A stretch of DNA of 64,000 nucleotides from NCBI RefSeq assembly GCF_020099275.1, contig NZ_CP083646.1, positions 1,550,001 to 1,614,000 on the forward strand, in the 5' to 3' direction. Below, piece by piece: positions 10,636-19,795 of this stretch. Origin of the DNA: Corynebacterium falsenii (GTDB taxonomy: Bacteria > Actinomycetota > Actinomycetes > Mycobacteriales > Mycobacteriaceae). The notes under the pieces were generated by a model that did no database searches, was not told the DNA's origin, and saw only the letters and a list, made by a program, of their open reading frames with translations. Both the position numbers and the translations under genes were made by a program. How positions within the stretch are numbered: position 1 is the first letter of the stretch; every line of letters begins with the position of its first letter.

Positions 10636-10775
10636 TGTGACGGGGAGGCTCGGGGAACGTGGGGTGCTGAGGTCGGAAACGTGGGGTTTCTGTGACTGGG
10701 AAGTCTTGGGACGTGGTGTGCATGGCACGTGTGGTACGAGGGGCCGTTGTGACGGTGGGGGCCAGGGACGTGGGG
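10636..10775. repeat. Three spaced degenerate direct repeats upstream of rluB
   Basis: Copies start with TGTGAC at 10636, 10691 and 10748 and end with ACGTGG(G/T)G. They are about 28 bases long and spaced 55 and 57 bases apart. Each has GGG tracts between the two anchors. The spacing is close to five helical turns. Confidence 0.55.
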
Positions 10776-10909
10776 AATTGCGGTGTCGTGGGATAGACTG
10801 GGCGTTTGACACCTACCGATCCCGACGGATCACTTCGGATGGTGAACACCCACGCCTTGCGATCAGTAACGAGCAAGGCCCAGCGTGAGAAAGCGCAGAG
10901 GAAACGCAA

Positions 10910-11785
10910 TTGAATAAACCCGCTCGCCGAGACGGTACACCGGAAAACATCGAAGACATTTTCATCCCCCAAGCCAAGCCCGCCAAGCGTCAGCACCTGA
11001 TGCCGGATGAGGCTGCGCGTGTTCAGGCGTCGCAGGGGAAGAAGGACGAGAAGGATCTCGTCCGCCTGCAGAAGGTCCTCGCCTCCGCAGGCGTGGCCAG
11101 CCGACGCATGAGTGAGAAGCTCATCGCCGCAGGTCGCGTGGAGGTCAACGGGGAAGTGGTGCAGAAAATGGGCACCCGCATCGACCCCAGCGTGGACGTG
11201 GTGCGCGTGGACGGCCAACGCATCCAGGTCAACGAGGAGAACGTCTACTTCGCGCTGAACAAGCCGCAGGGCGTGCACTCCACAATGAGCGACGACATGG
11301 GCCGCCCCTGCGTGGGCGACCTCATCGGCACGCGCCTGAAGGAGGGGCAGGGGCTGTTCCACGTTGGGCGTCTGGATGCTGCGACCGAAGGACTGCTGCT
11401 GCTCACCAACGACGGCGAGCTGGCCAACCGCCTCATGCACCCACGCTACGAGATCACCAAGACCTACATGGCCACCGTGCTCGGCGAGGCGAAGCGCGAC
11501 CTCATCCGCCAGCTCAAGGAAGGCGTGGACCTCGACGACGGCATCGCCCGCGCCGACCACGTGCAGATCGTGGACGTGTGGCAAGGCAAGTCCCTGCTGA
11601 AGATTGAACTGCACGAGGGACGCAAGCACATCGTGCGCCGCATGCTTAAGGAAGCCGGATTCCCGGTGCAGCAACTGGTGCGCACCAAGATCCACACCGT
11701 GCAGCTGGGTGAGCAACGCCCCGGCACCATCCGCGCATTGAACCAGTCCGAGTTGCAGAGTTTGTACAAGGCGGTGGGGCTGTAA
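10910..11785 (+). CDS. rluB: 23S rRNA pseudouridine synthase RluB-type
   Basis: Isomerises a uridine in 23S rRNA (E. coli U2605 in the case of RluB). An N-terminal S4 RNA-binding domain (about residues 46-105) contains RLQKVLASAGVASRRMSEKL and GRVEVNGEVV. The RsuA/RluB catalytic domain has the active-site Asp in HVGRLDAATEGLLLLTNDG. The last section carries LHEGRKHIVRRMLKEAGFPV. The TTG at 10910 follows AGAGGAAA by about seven bases. The 45-residue charged N-terminal extension before the S4 domain is typical of actinobacteria. The cmk-der gene follows after 114 bases. Confidence 0.92.
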   Translation: MNKPARRDGTPENIEDIFIPQAKPAKRQHLMPDEAARVQASQGKKDEKDLVRLQKVLASAGVASRRMSEKLIAAGRVEVNGEVVQKMGTRIDPSVDVVRVDGQRIQVNEENVYFALNKPQGVHSTMSDDMGRPCVGDLIGTRLKEGQGLFHVGRLDAATEGLLLLTNDGELANRLMHPRYEITKTYMATVLGEAKRDLIRQLKEGVDLDDGIARADHVQIVDVWQGKSLLKIELHEGRKHIVRRMLKEAGFPVQQLVRTKIHTVQLGEQRPGTIRALNQSELQSLYKAVGL

Positions 11786-11899
11786 GCGGCTGCAGCGCCC
11801 AGTGCGCACAGCGCCAGCAGAGCCTGCAGCGCCAACAGCGCCCGCAGCGAACACAGACCACCGAAGCAACACAAACAAGAACAGCAGAGCTTAAGAACT

Positions 11900-14296
11900 A
11901 TGACAAACGCGATTGACCAGCTCACCACAGCGACCAACATCCCGGGCGGCGGCCTCATCATCGCCGTGGACGGCCCCAGCGGCACCGGCAAATCCACGGT
12001 GTGCCGCAGGCTCGCCCAGGCGGCGGATGCGAAGTACCTCGACACCGGTGCGATGTACCGCGTGGCCACGCTGCATGTGCTGCGCCAGGGCATCACCCCC
12101 GATGCGCAGCCGTCCGACGAGCAGAAGCAGCAGATCATCGAAGCCACCGCAGATCTGCCGCTGCAGATTAACGAAGATCCGGCGTCTACGGAGGTGATCC
12201 TCGATGGCGAGGACGTCTCCGGGGAGATCCGTGGCAGGGAAGTGACCGCGCACGTCTCGGCCGTCTCGGCGATTCCCGAGGTGCGTGAGAACCTCGTTGC
12301 CCTGCAGCGCGACCTCGCCGACGCGGCCGGTCGCTGCGTGGTGGAGGGCCGCGACATCGGCACCGTTGTGCTGCCGGATGCGCCGGTCAAGGCGTTCATG
12401 ACGGCGTCTGCAGAGATCAGGGCTCAGCGCCGCTTCGATCAGGATGTAGCCGCTGGTCGTGATGTTAATTTCGACGCCGTTCTAGCCGACGTTGAGCGCA
12501 GGGATGCCGCTGACTCCTCGCGGGCAACCTCGCCACTGCGGCCTGCGGAGGACGCGACGATTATCGATACCGGTGACCTCACCATCGATGAGGTCGTGGA
12601 GACGTTGGCAAGCTTGGTGCTGGACAGCGCCGAGGCTGCTGGCGCCGCAGGGGAGAACCCCGCCGAGGACTTGGACCCGCTCGTCTTCCGCACCGCCGAT
12701 GGGGCGATGATTGATGGGGAGGCGCGGCGTGGCGTCGAATATAGCGATGACACCAATGAGTTCGGCGACGCCGCCGATGACTACGGCGATGGCGACGACG
12801 AAGAGTACGACGACATCGACGGCAAGTTCGAAGACCTCGACGCCGCCGAGAACTTCTACGTAGAAAACTTCACCGACGCCGATGACTTCGACCTGCTCAG
12901 TGCAGACGACGGCAGCACCGACTGGGATGCCGTGGAGGAAGCGTTCGGCGTGCTCGGCGCCGACGAGGAAGAGCGCGAGGCCCTGTGCACCGTGGCGATC
13001 GTGGGCCGACCGAACGTGGGCAAGTCCACGCTGGTCAACCGCTTCATCGGCCGCCGCGAGGCCGTGGTGGAGGACTTCCCGGGCGTGACCCGTGACCGTA
13101 TCTCCTACCTCGGCGAGTGGACTGGCCGGCGATTCTGGGTGCAGGACACCGGCGGCTGGGACCCGGACGCCAAGGGCATCCACGGCGCCATCGCCCGCCA
13201 GGCCGAAACGGCGATGGCCACCGCCGACGTGATCGTGTTCGTGGTGGACACGAAGGTGGGCATCACCAGCACCGATGAGGTCATCGCTCGGAAGCTGCAA
13301 CGCAGTGACGTGCCGGTGATCCTCGTGGCCAACAAGTTCGACTCCGACAACCAGTACGCGGACATGGCCGAGTTCTGGGGCCTGGGCCTGGGCGATCCGT
13401 TCCCAGTCTCAGCGCAGCACGGACGCGGCGCGGCCGACGTGCTGGATACCGTGCTGAAGAAATTCCCGGAGACTCCGCGCGAGACGTCGATCGTGTCCGG
13501 CCCGCGGCGCGTGGCGCTGGTGGGACGGCCGAACGTGGGCAAGTCCTCGCTGCTTAACAAGATCACGGGCGAGGAGCGCTCCGTGGTGGACAACGTGGCC
13601 GGCACCACCGTGGACCCCGTGGACTCCATCGTGGAACTCGACGAGCGCACCTGGCGGTTTGTGGACACCGCAGGTATCCGCAAGAAGACGAAGACGGCCC
13701 GCGGTCACGAGTTCTACGCGTCGCTGCGCACGCGCGCGGCGATTGACTCGGCCGAAGTTGCGGTCTTTTTGGTCGACGCCAGCGAGCCGATCGCCGAGCA
13801 GGATCAGCGAGTGCTGCGCATGATCCTAGACTCCGGGCGGGCCCTGGTGGTGGCCTACAACAAGTGGGACTTGGTGGACGAGGATCGCCGCGATCTGCTG
13901 GAGCGCGAGATCGAGCTGCAGCTGGCGCACGTTCCGTGGGCGCGGCGGGTGAATATCTCCGCCAAGACGGGGCGCGCGCTGAATAAGCTGGAGCCGGCGA
14001 TGATTGAGGCGCTGGATAGCTGGGACCAGCGCATCTCCACGGGCCAGCTGAATACGTGGCTGCGCGCCGTGATTGCGGAGACGCCGCCGCCGATGCGTGG
14101 TGGACGCTTGCCGCGCGTGCTGTTCGCCACGCAGGCCTCGACGAAGCCTCCGGTGATCGTGCTGTTCACCACGGGCTTCCTGGAGCACGGGTACCGGCGG
14201 TTCCTGGAGCGCAAGCTGCGTGAGGCCTTCGGCTTCCAGGGCTCCCCGGTGCGCATCGCTGTGCGCGTGCGGGAGAAGAAGGGGAAGCGGAAGTAG
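11900..14296 (+). CDS. cmk-der: Bifunctional cytidylate kinase / GTPase Der
   Basis: One 798-residue frame joins two enzymes that are separate genes in C. glutamicum and M. tuberculosis. Residues about 18-232 are cytidylate kinase, phosphorylating CMP/dCMP (P-loop [32 protein letters not shown]). Residues about 360-798 are Der (EngA), a double GTPase for 50S ribosome assembly. It has two G1 motifs ([12 protein letters not shown] and [12 protein letters not shown]), DTGGWD and [14 protein letters not shown] and NKWD, and a C-terminal KH-like domain ending in basic residues. Between them lies a very acidic Asp/Glu/Gly linker of about 120 residues. No frameshift or internal stop is seen, so the fusion looks real. 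Fused forms are known in other actinobacteria. Confidence 0.93.
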   Translation: MTNAIDQLTTATNIPGGGLIIAVDGPSGTGKSTVCRRLAQAADAKYLDTGAMYRVATLHVLRQGITPDAQPSDEQKQQIIEATADLPLQINEDPASTEVILDGEDVSGEIRGREVTAHVSAVSAIPEVRENLVALQRDLADAAGRCVVEGRDIGTVVLPDAPVKAFMTASAEIRAQRRFDQDVAAGRDVNFDAVLADVERRDAADSSRATSPLRPAEDATIIDTGDLTIDEVVETLASLVLDSAEAAGAAGENPAEDLDPLVFRTADGAMIDGEARRGVEYSDDTNEFGDAADDYGDGDDEEYDDIDGKFEDLDAAENFYVENFTDADDFDLLSADDGSTDWDAVEEAFGVLGADEEEREALCTVAIVGRPNVGKSTLVNRFIGRREAVVEDFPGVTRDRISYLGEWTGRRFWVQDTGGWDPDAKGIHGAIARQAETAMATADVIVFVVDTKVGITSTDEVIARKLQRSDVPVILVANKFDSDNQYADMAEFWGLGLGDPFPVSAQHGRGAADVLDTVLKKFPETPRETSIVSGPRRVALVGRPNVGKSSLLNKITGEERSVVDNVAGTTVDPVDSIVELDERTWRFVDTAGIRKKTKTARGHEFYASLRTRAAIDSAEVAVFLVDASEPIAEQDQRVLRMILDSGRALVVAYNKWDLVDEDRRDLLEREIELQLAHVPWARRVNISAKTGRALNKLEPAMIEALDSWDQRISTGQLNTWLRAVIAETPPPMRGGRLPRVLFATQASTKPPVIVLFTTGFLEHGYRRFLERKLREAFGFQGSPVRIAVRVREKKGKRK

Positions 14297-14332
14297 CCCG
14301 GCCTGGCGGATCGGTGGTGGTAGGAGCTCACA

Positions 14333-15847
14333 GTGTCAGTGGAGGCCCGCGCGCTTTCGGCGAAGCGCATCTGTGAAGAGTCGCCTGTCGTCCGCCTGCT
14401 TCGAGCCGATAACGCCCCGATTGTTCTTGCCGTCCTTGGCGAGATCTTTCCGCATGGCTCCGTCCAGGTTCCTGCCTCCACGACGTACGAGTACATGGCT
14501 GGGGCCTTCGACGTGCTTCGCAATGCCGGTTTCACAATTCGCCGCACCCCGGCGGAGTATGCCGCGGAGTGGATCAAAGCCGGGTGGTTAATCCGGAGGG
14601 CAGGATCTCCTTCCACCGGCGAGACGTTGGAGCCCACTCGAGAAGGCCTCCAAGCCCTGCAGCTTGTGGAAGAGGTGGACGCTGGGCGATCGACGGTCAC
14701 GGCCTCACGTATTCAATCCATCACCACGGCGCTGGCCCAGCTGGATCGAGAGACGGACCCGGATATTGAGACTCGGCGAGCCAGCTTGCTGCGCCAGCGC
14801 GAGGCAATCGACCGGCAGCTGGAGCAGCTGGACAGCAACGTGGTGGATGTCCTCCCGCAGTCTGCTGCTCGGGAGCGCGTGCAGGACATTCTCAACCAGG
14901 CCGCTGGCATCCCCGCGGACTTTGCCCGGGTGCGCCAGGAGCTTGAGCGGCTCAACCTGGATCTCCGCCGCAGCTTGCTTGATAGCGACGGCGGCCGAGG
15001 CACCGTGCTGGAGCAGATCTTCGAGGGCGTGGACCTCATTAGCCAATCCGAGGCCGGACGGAGCTTCAATGGCTTTTTCGAGGTGCTGGTGGACAACGAA
15101 ACCATCGCCTACGTGGAGCACTACATTGACAACGTAGCCAAGCGCGTGGCGGCGGAGCTGAGCGCTCAGGAACGCGAGCGCTTCGTCACCCTCCTCACCA
15201 CCTTCGAGTCAGAGGCATACTCGGTCAATAGCGCTATCACCTCGCTGGCCCGGAACTTGCGGCACTATGTTGCTAGTGAGCAGTTCGCCGAGGATCGGCG
15301 GCTCATCGAACTGATCCGCACCGCACGCAAGTATGCCTCCGAAGCGGTGGAGGCTGCGGATCTCAAAGCGTTTCAGAAGATGGCCACGCCGCTGATGCGT
15401 ATGGGCATGGAGGTGCGCTCTGTCGGTGCGCTGCAACTTCGCAATCCAGGTGCTGAGGTTGTCGAGGAGCCTCTCGTTGAGTATTCCAGCGGCTCGGAGA
15501 CGTTGGAGGGCCTGCTGGAAGCGGTGCGCGAGAGCGAGATCGACTTCGCCGAGCTGGAGAGTTGTGTGGCTGAGGTGCTGGAGGAGCAGCCGGAGGCGTC
15601 TATCGCAGACGTGCTCGAGCGCCATCCGGCGACACAGGGGTTGGCTAGCGTGGTGGGGCTCATCATTCTTGTCCGAAAGGCAGCGCACCATGCTGAGATG
15701 GAAGAGTTGGGTGAGGTGGGGATGCTTGGTGGCGTCGGCGAGAAAAACACCGAGACAGTGAGTTGGGATGAAGAAGGCACAACCCGGCGGGCGGTCATTC
15801 CGCGGCTAGTGTTTGTCAGGGAGAGGAGAGGCGATGAGCGAGAGTAA
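14333..15847 (+). CDS. jetA: Wadjet anti-plasmid system protein JetA (DUF3375)
   Basis: MukF-like kleisin subunit of the Wadjet system, an SMC-type defence machine that recognises and cleaves small circular DNA such as plasmids. The 504-residue protein begins with a winged-helix region (RLLRADNAPIVLAVL, then WIKAGWLIRR), continues with long helical segments (QLDRETDPDIETRRASLL) and ends with DUF3375-type sequence. The GTG at 14333 follows GGAG. Its 3' end overlaps the start of jetB by 14 bases, indicating translational coupling. Gene order JetA-JetB-JetC-JetD is the standard one. The identification rests on family features, operon order and all four partners being present. Confidence 0.88.
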   Translation: MSVEARALSAKRICEESPVVRLLRADNAPIVLAVLGEIFPHGSVQVPASTTYEYMAGAFDVLRNAGFTIRRTPAEYAAEWIKAGWLIRRAGSPSTGETLEPTREGLQALQLVEEVDAGRSTVTASRIQSITTALAQLDRETDPDIETRRASLLRQREAIDRQLEQLDSNVVDVLPQSAARERVQDILNQAAGIPADFARVRQELERLNLDLRRSLLDSDGGRGTVLEQIFEGVDLISQSEAGRSFNGFFEVLVDNETIAYVEHYIDNVAKRVAAELSAQERERFVTLLTTFESEAYSVNSAITSLARNLRHYVASEQFAEDRRLIELIRTARKYASEAVEAADLKAFQKMATPLMRMGMEVRSVGALQLRNPGAEVVEEPLVEYSSGSETLEGLLEAVRESEIDFAELESCVAEVLEEQPEASIADVLERHPATQGLASVVGLIILVRKAAHHAEMEELGEVGMLGGVGEKNTETVSWDEEGTTRRAVIPRLVFVRERRGDERE

Positions 15848-16457
15848 CTCACCGGAGCAGCAGATCTTTGAGGGTGATACGGGGACGCTCTCATTGGACT
15901 CGAGACGCGCGCTGGCGCGGCTGTTGAAAGGTCCGCTGCTGACGGCGCAGGGCGAGCCGCACTTGTGGAACGCGGTGGTGACGGATACGGCGGCGATCAC
16001 GTCGGCGCTGCACAACGTGTTCCTCGACCTCGTGCTGGACGAGACCGATCAGATTGCTTTTACCCGGATGGTGGAGCCGGCGGAAGGGGTGACAATCCCG
16101 CGGGTGCTGCGAACGGAAACGCTCAAGCATATTGACACGCTTATTTTGCTGCAGCTGCGGCAGGAGCTCGCACTGAACAATCCGGGTGAGCGTGTGATTG
16201 TGGATGCCGATGAACTGCGGCAGCAAATCTGGTCCATGCGCAACCCAGACAATAGGGATGAGGCCGGGTTTAATAAGCGCTTCGACGCGGCAATGAAAAG
16301 AATTAGCGACACGTTTAGCCTGCTCAAGAAGACGGAAACACCCCAGCGCTACGAGATTAGCCGAGCGTTACGCCACGTCTTTGATGTCAAGACCACCACG
16401 TCGATTATTGAGGAATATCGGCGCCTGGCAGAGCAAGGACGGGGTGTAGATCTATGA
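15834..16457 (+). CDS. jetB: Wadjet protein JetB (DUF4194, MukE-like)
   Basis: Winged-helix KITE-type subunit that bridges the kleisin JetA and the SMC protein JetC. The 207-residue sequence has RRALARLLKGPLL near the start, ETLKHIDTLILLQLRQEL in the middle and a C-terminal helix region with YEISRALRHVFDVKTTTSII. It overlaps jetA by 14 bases at the 5' end and jetC by 4 bases (ATGA) at the 3' end. GGGAGAGGAGAGG precedes the ATG at 15834, a strong ribosome-binding site. Homology to DUF4194 is judged from sequence character and position. Confidence 0.85.
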   Translation: MSESNSPEQQIFEGDTGTLSLDSRRALARLLKGPLLTAQGEPHLWNAVVTDTAAITSALHNVFLDLVLDETDQIAFTRMVEPAEGVTIPRVLRTETLKHIDTLILLQLRQELALNNPGERVIVDADELRQQIWSMRNPDNRDEAGFNKRFDAAMKRISDTFSLLKKTETPQRYEISRALRHVFDVKTTTSIIEEYRRLAEQGRGVDL

Positions 16458-19400
16458 GCGCAGACGAGCTGTATGGCCAATTCCGCCTCGAGAAGATCCA
16501 GCTGATTAACTGGGGAACTTTCAATGGCCATTTTGACATTCCCGTGACGCGGCGTGGTTTCCTTATCAACGGCGAGTCCGGCACGGGAAAATCCACGCTG
16601 GTGGATGCCATGTCCACCGTGCTGGTTCCCCCTGGGCATGTGCGCTTCAACGCTGCCACGCAGTATGAGGGGCGCAAGAAAGACGGACGCAACCTCATCG
16701 GCTATGTGCGCGGCGCGTGGAAGACCATCGAGGATGCACAGACCGGCGACATCCGTGACATGTTTCTCCGGCCGCGGGCGACGTACAGCGTGGTGGGGCT
16801 GACCTATCGCAGCATCGAGGAAGGTGGCAAGGAGTGCACGTACACGCTCATGGCCATCTACTACGTCCGTGCTGGCGTGATGCGGGACGACGAGATCGTG
16901 AAGAATTTCGCGGTGGCCCCTGGTGCCGTGGATCTGCGCCGTCTGGTCGCCCACTTGGGCCATGGCGTTGACAAGAAGGGCCTCAAGGAGGAACTTGAAG
17001 AAGCACGCTGGTTTACCACCTATAGCCCTTTCGCCGCGTATTTCCGGAGCCTGTTGGGGTTGTACTCGGAGGAAGCGCAGCTGCTGCTACACCGCACTCA
17101 GTCCGCCAAGTCTCTGGGTAGCCTTGATCAGTTGTTCCGGGATTACATGCTGCCCAAGCCACAGACCTTCGATCTCGCCGACGTGGCCGTGGAACAATTC
17201 GGAGATCTCCGCGAGGCCTACCGGCGAGTGGATGAAGTGAAGCAGCAGATTGACGTGCTGGAGCCACTCCGCGCACAGTTCAACGCACGCAGTGCTGCGG
17301 TGGGGAAGAAGGACTACGCCTCGAAGCTGCGGGAGAATGTCACGAGTGTGCGTGACCTGCGGGTTCATGAAGCTCTCACTGCCGCCATCGAGATCACGGA
17401 GACGGCGCTGCGTGACCAGAAGGAGGCTCTCGCACAGGCGGATGCGGAGCTGGCTCGTGTGAGGGACACAGAGCGGAGGCTCTATGCACGGATGACCGCT
17501 ACGCAGACCGACGATACCGCGAGGTTGCAGCTTGCCATTGACTCAATCAAGGAGAAACTCGTCACCGTTCGTGCCAACCGGGCGCGTGCGCAGGGCTATT
17601 GCGAGACTCTCGGCACAGTGGAGCTCACCGATGGTGCGTCCTACCGGGAGATCCTGGCCGGAGTTGCGGCCTTCTTGCAGGACTACCCGGCGGAGCTGGA
17701 GGCCATGGTTGCCGGAGGCGATGAACTGGCTAGCACCATCAGAACCCTGCAAGAACAGGGCGCGGGCTTGCATCAGGACATCACATCTTTGGCGAGCAGG
17801 CGCAGCAACATCGCCCGTCCGATGATCGAGCTGCGTACCCGCATGTGCGAGGAGCTGGGGCTTAGCCCCAGCCTGCTGCCGTTCGCTGGTGAACTCATTG
17901 ACATCAAGCGGGAGGAAGCCAACTGGGAACCGGTGATCCAGCGCCTACTCCGCCCACTCGGCAGCACACTGCTGGTTCCCGAGAATTACCGGCGGGATGT
18001 TATCGCCTGGGTGAACTCCCACCACATCGGCCAGCGGTTGACGCTGCGCTCTGTTCCACAGGATCAGGTTGAGCCGCAGAAGGTCAGCAACCGCCGGAGC
18101 TTGAGCTTGAAGCTGCAGGTCGTGGACCACCCCATGCAGCAGTGGCTGCGGGCCCACATCCAGGATTACTGGCAGTACATCTGTGTGGACTCCGTGGAGG
18201 ACCTCGAAGACCACCGCATCCGCGCGGTCACTATGGAGGGCATGGTGCGCTATCCGGAGGATCGAACGAGGTCCCGCCGGTATGACAAGGACGATCGCTT
18301 CGCACTGGGGGATCGTCGGCAGTACTGCCTGGGGTCCAGCAATGATGAGAAGCTAGAGCTCTTGCGCAGCCAGCTCAACGAGGTGACCGCCGAGATCCAG
18401 TCCCTCCAAGGCCAACGCGAGCGATTGAGCGCCGAGCGTTCCCAGCTGCAGAACCGCCAGAACGCAGGTAATGAGCTGCAGATGCTCCGCTGGGCCGACA
18501 TCGATGTCCGCAGCGTTGAGGAGCAGCTCAGCCGGCTCAATGAAGAGTATGACGAGGCTCTGAGCGATCCCGAGCACGCCCAGCTCCGCGCCCAGCATGA
18601 ACGCGCCAGCGAGCAGCTCCGGCAGGCTGAGGTCGCCCGCGATGGGGAACTGACCCGGCGCTCCTCTCTCGAGGATCATCTGCAGAAACTGCACGGGGAA
18701 AGAGACCGCATAACCCTCACGGAAGATATCGACCAGGATGTCCGACGTGCGATTTCCGAGCGGATCGATGCCAAAGGCCGCAACCGCTCCGCAGAGAATA
18801 TCCGCACCTACGCTGAGGAGGTTGATAAGGACCTCGAAACCGAGATCGCGCGCGCCGAGCAGCGGATCGACACCGCCAACGTCGCTATCAGTCGAATCCT
18901 CAGCGAGTTCCTGCGCCGCTGGCCTTCGGAACTCGCGGACCTGGCGGCTGAGCCGACCTTCGCCGGTGAGGCACTGGCCCTTCTTGATCACCTCACCTCT
19001 GAGCGCCTGGGCGAGTTCCGCCGCAAGTTCCTGGAGCTCATGAACGATACGGCGACGCGCAACCTCTCCCAGATTAACGCCGACATTCGGCGCGCCAAGG
19101 CCGCCATCGACCGCAGGCTGGAGCCGATTAATGCCTCCCTGTCCAAGTCTCAGTTCGCGCCGGGGCGTTTCCTAGCCATTGAGACCCGTGAGCGCCGCGG
19201 CGCCGAGGTCATTCAGTTTCTGGCAGACCTCAACGAGGCCGTCTCGGGTGGGCTGAATACTACGGATGAGGCCCTGGCGTTGAAGCGCTACCACGTTTTG
19301 GCCAAGCTGTTGGAGCGCCTCGGTTCCCGCGAGTCTGGTGATCGCCGCTGGCGCTCTGCAGTTTTGGACACCCGCCGCCACGTGTCTTTCGTGGGCAACG

Positions 19401-19795
19401 AGGTCTCCCCGGAGGGGGAGACGGTCAGCACCCACGTTAACTCGGCCTCGTTGTCCGGCGGCCAGGCCCAGAAGCTGGTCTTTTTCTGCCTCGCCGCTGC
19501 CCTCCGCTACCGCTTGGCGGACGCGGGTGCGCAGTACCCCACCTACGCGACGGTGGTGCTGGACGAGGCATTCGACCGCGCGGACGCCGCCTTCACCCGC
19601 ATGGCCATGGACATTTTCGTTGCTTTCGGTTTCCACATGATTTTGGTGACCCCGGGCAAGCAGGTCCAGACGCTTTCCCGCTACGTCGACGGCGTGGCGA
19701 TCGTTTCCCTGGATACGCGCGATGATAAGCCCCAGTCGCTGATCACCAACGTGACCATGACCACTGATAAGGATGGGGGGGATGAGGATGCCTAG
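16454..19795 (+). CDS. jetC: Wadjet SMC ATPase JetC (MukB/SbcC-like)
   Basis: The SMC motor of Wadjet, 1113 residues. The N-terminal ATPase half has LINWGTFNGH and a Walker A motif NGESGTGKSTLVDAM at about residues 37-51. Two long coiled-coil arms (about 260-480 and 630-930) flank a hinge region. The C-terminal half has the ABC signature SLSGGQAQKLVFF near residue 1000 and Walker B ATVVLDEAFDRAD near 1030. All ATPase motifs are intact. GC content and codon use resemble the host core genes, unlike the AAA gene downstream. The start overlaps jetB (ATGA), so the operon is tightly coupled. Confidence 0.93.
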   Translation: MSADELYGQFRLEKIQLINWGTFNGHFDIPVTRRGFLINGESGTGKSTLVDAMSTVLVPPGHVRFNAATQYEGRKKDGRNLIGYVRGAWKTIEDAQTGDIRDMFLRPRATYSVVGLTYRSIEEGGKECTYTLMAIYYVRAGVMRDDEIVKNFAVAPGAVDLRRLVAHLGHGVDKKGLKEELEEARWFTTYSPFAAYFRSLLGLYSEEAQLLLHRTQSAKSLGSLDQLFRDYMLPKPQTFDLADVAVEQFGDLREAYRRVDEVKQQIDVLEPLRAQFNARSAAVGKKDYASKLRENVTSVRDLRVHEALTAAIEITETALRDQKEALAQADAELARVRDTERRLYARMTATQTDDTARLQLAIDSIKEKLVTVRANRARAQGYCETLGTVELTDGASYREILAGVAAFLQDYPAELEAMVAGGDELASTIRTLQEQGAGLHQDITSLASRRSNIARPMIELRTRMCEELGLSPSLLPFAGELIDIKREEANWEPVIQRLLRPLGSTLLVPENYRRDVIAWVNSHHIGQRLTLRSVPQDQVEPQKVSNRRSLSLKLQVVDHPMQQWLRAHIQDYWQYICVDSVEDLEDHRIRAVTMEGMVRYPEDRTRSRRYDKDDRFALGDRRQYCLGSSNDEKLELLRSQLNEVTAEIQSLQGQRERLSAERSQLQNRQNAGNELQMLRWADIDVRSVEEQLSRLNEEYDEALSDPEHAQLRAQHERASEQLRQAEVARDGELTRRSSLEDHLQKLHGERDRITLTEDIDQDVRRAISERIDAKGRNRSAENIRTYAEEVDKDLETEIARAEQRIDTANVAISRILSEFLRRWPSELADLAAEPTFAGEALALLDHLTSERLGEFRRKFLELMNDTATRNLSQINADIRRAKAAIDRRLEPINASLSKSQFAPGRFLAIETRERRGAEVIQFLADLNEAVSGGLNTTDEALALKRYHVLAKLLERLGSRESGDRRWRSAVLDTRRHVSFVGNEVSPEGETVSTHVNSASLSGGQAQKLVFFCLAAALRYRLADAGAQYPTYATVVLDEAFDRADAAFTRMAMDIFVAFGFHMILVTPGKQVQTLSRYVDGVAIVSLDTRDDKPQSLITNVTMTTDKDGGDEDA

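Larger units (their letters stand above)
10294..10909. other. Long intergenic region between scpB and rluB
   Basis: About 615 bases with no credible gene. It contains an 87-bp element with perfect 20-bp inverted ends (10495-10581) and three degenerate ~28-bp direct repeats (10636-10664, 10691-10718, 10748-10775). A probable rluB promoter lies in the last 100 bases. The size is unusual between genes that are close together in related genomes. Confidence 0.65.

Noticed and set aside
10636..10775. Possible mini-CRISPR array
   Set aside because: Only three degenerate copies, repeats diverge internally, and no cas genes are in the window.
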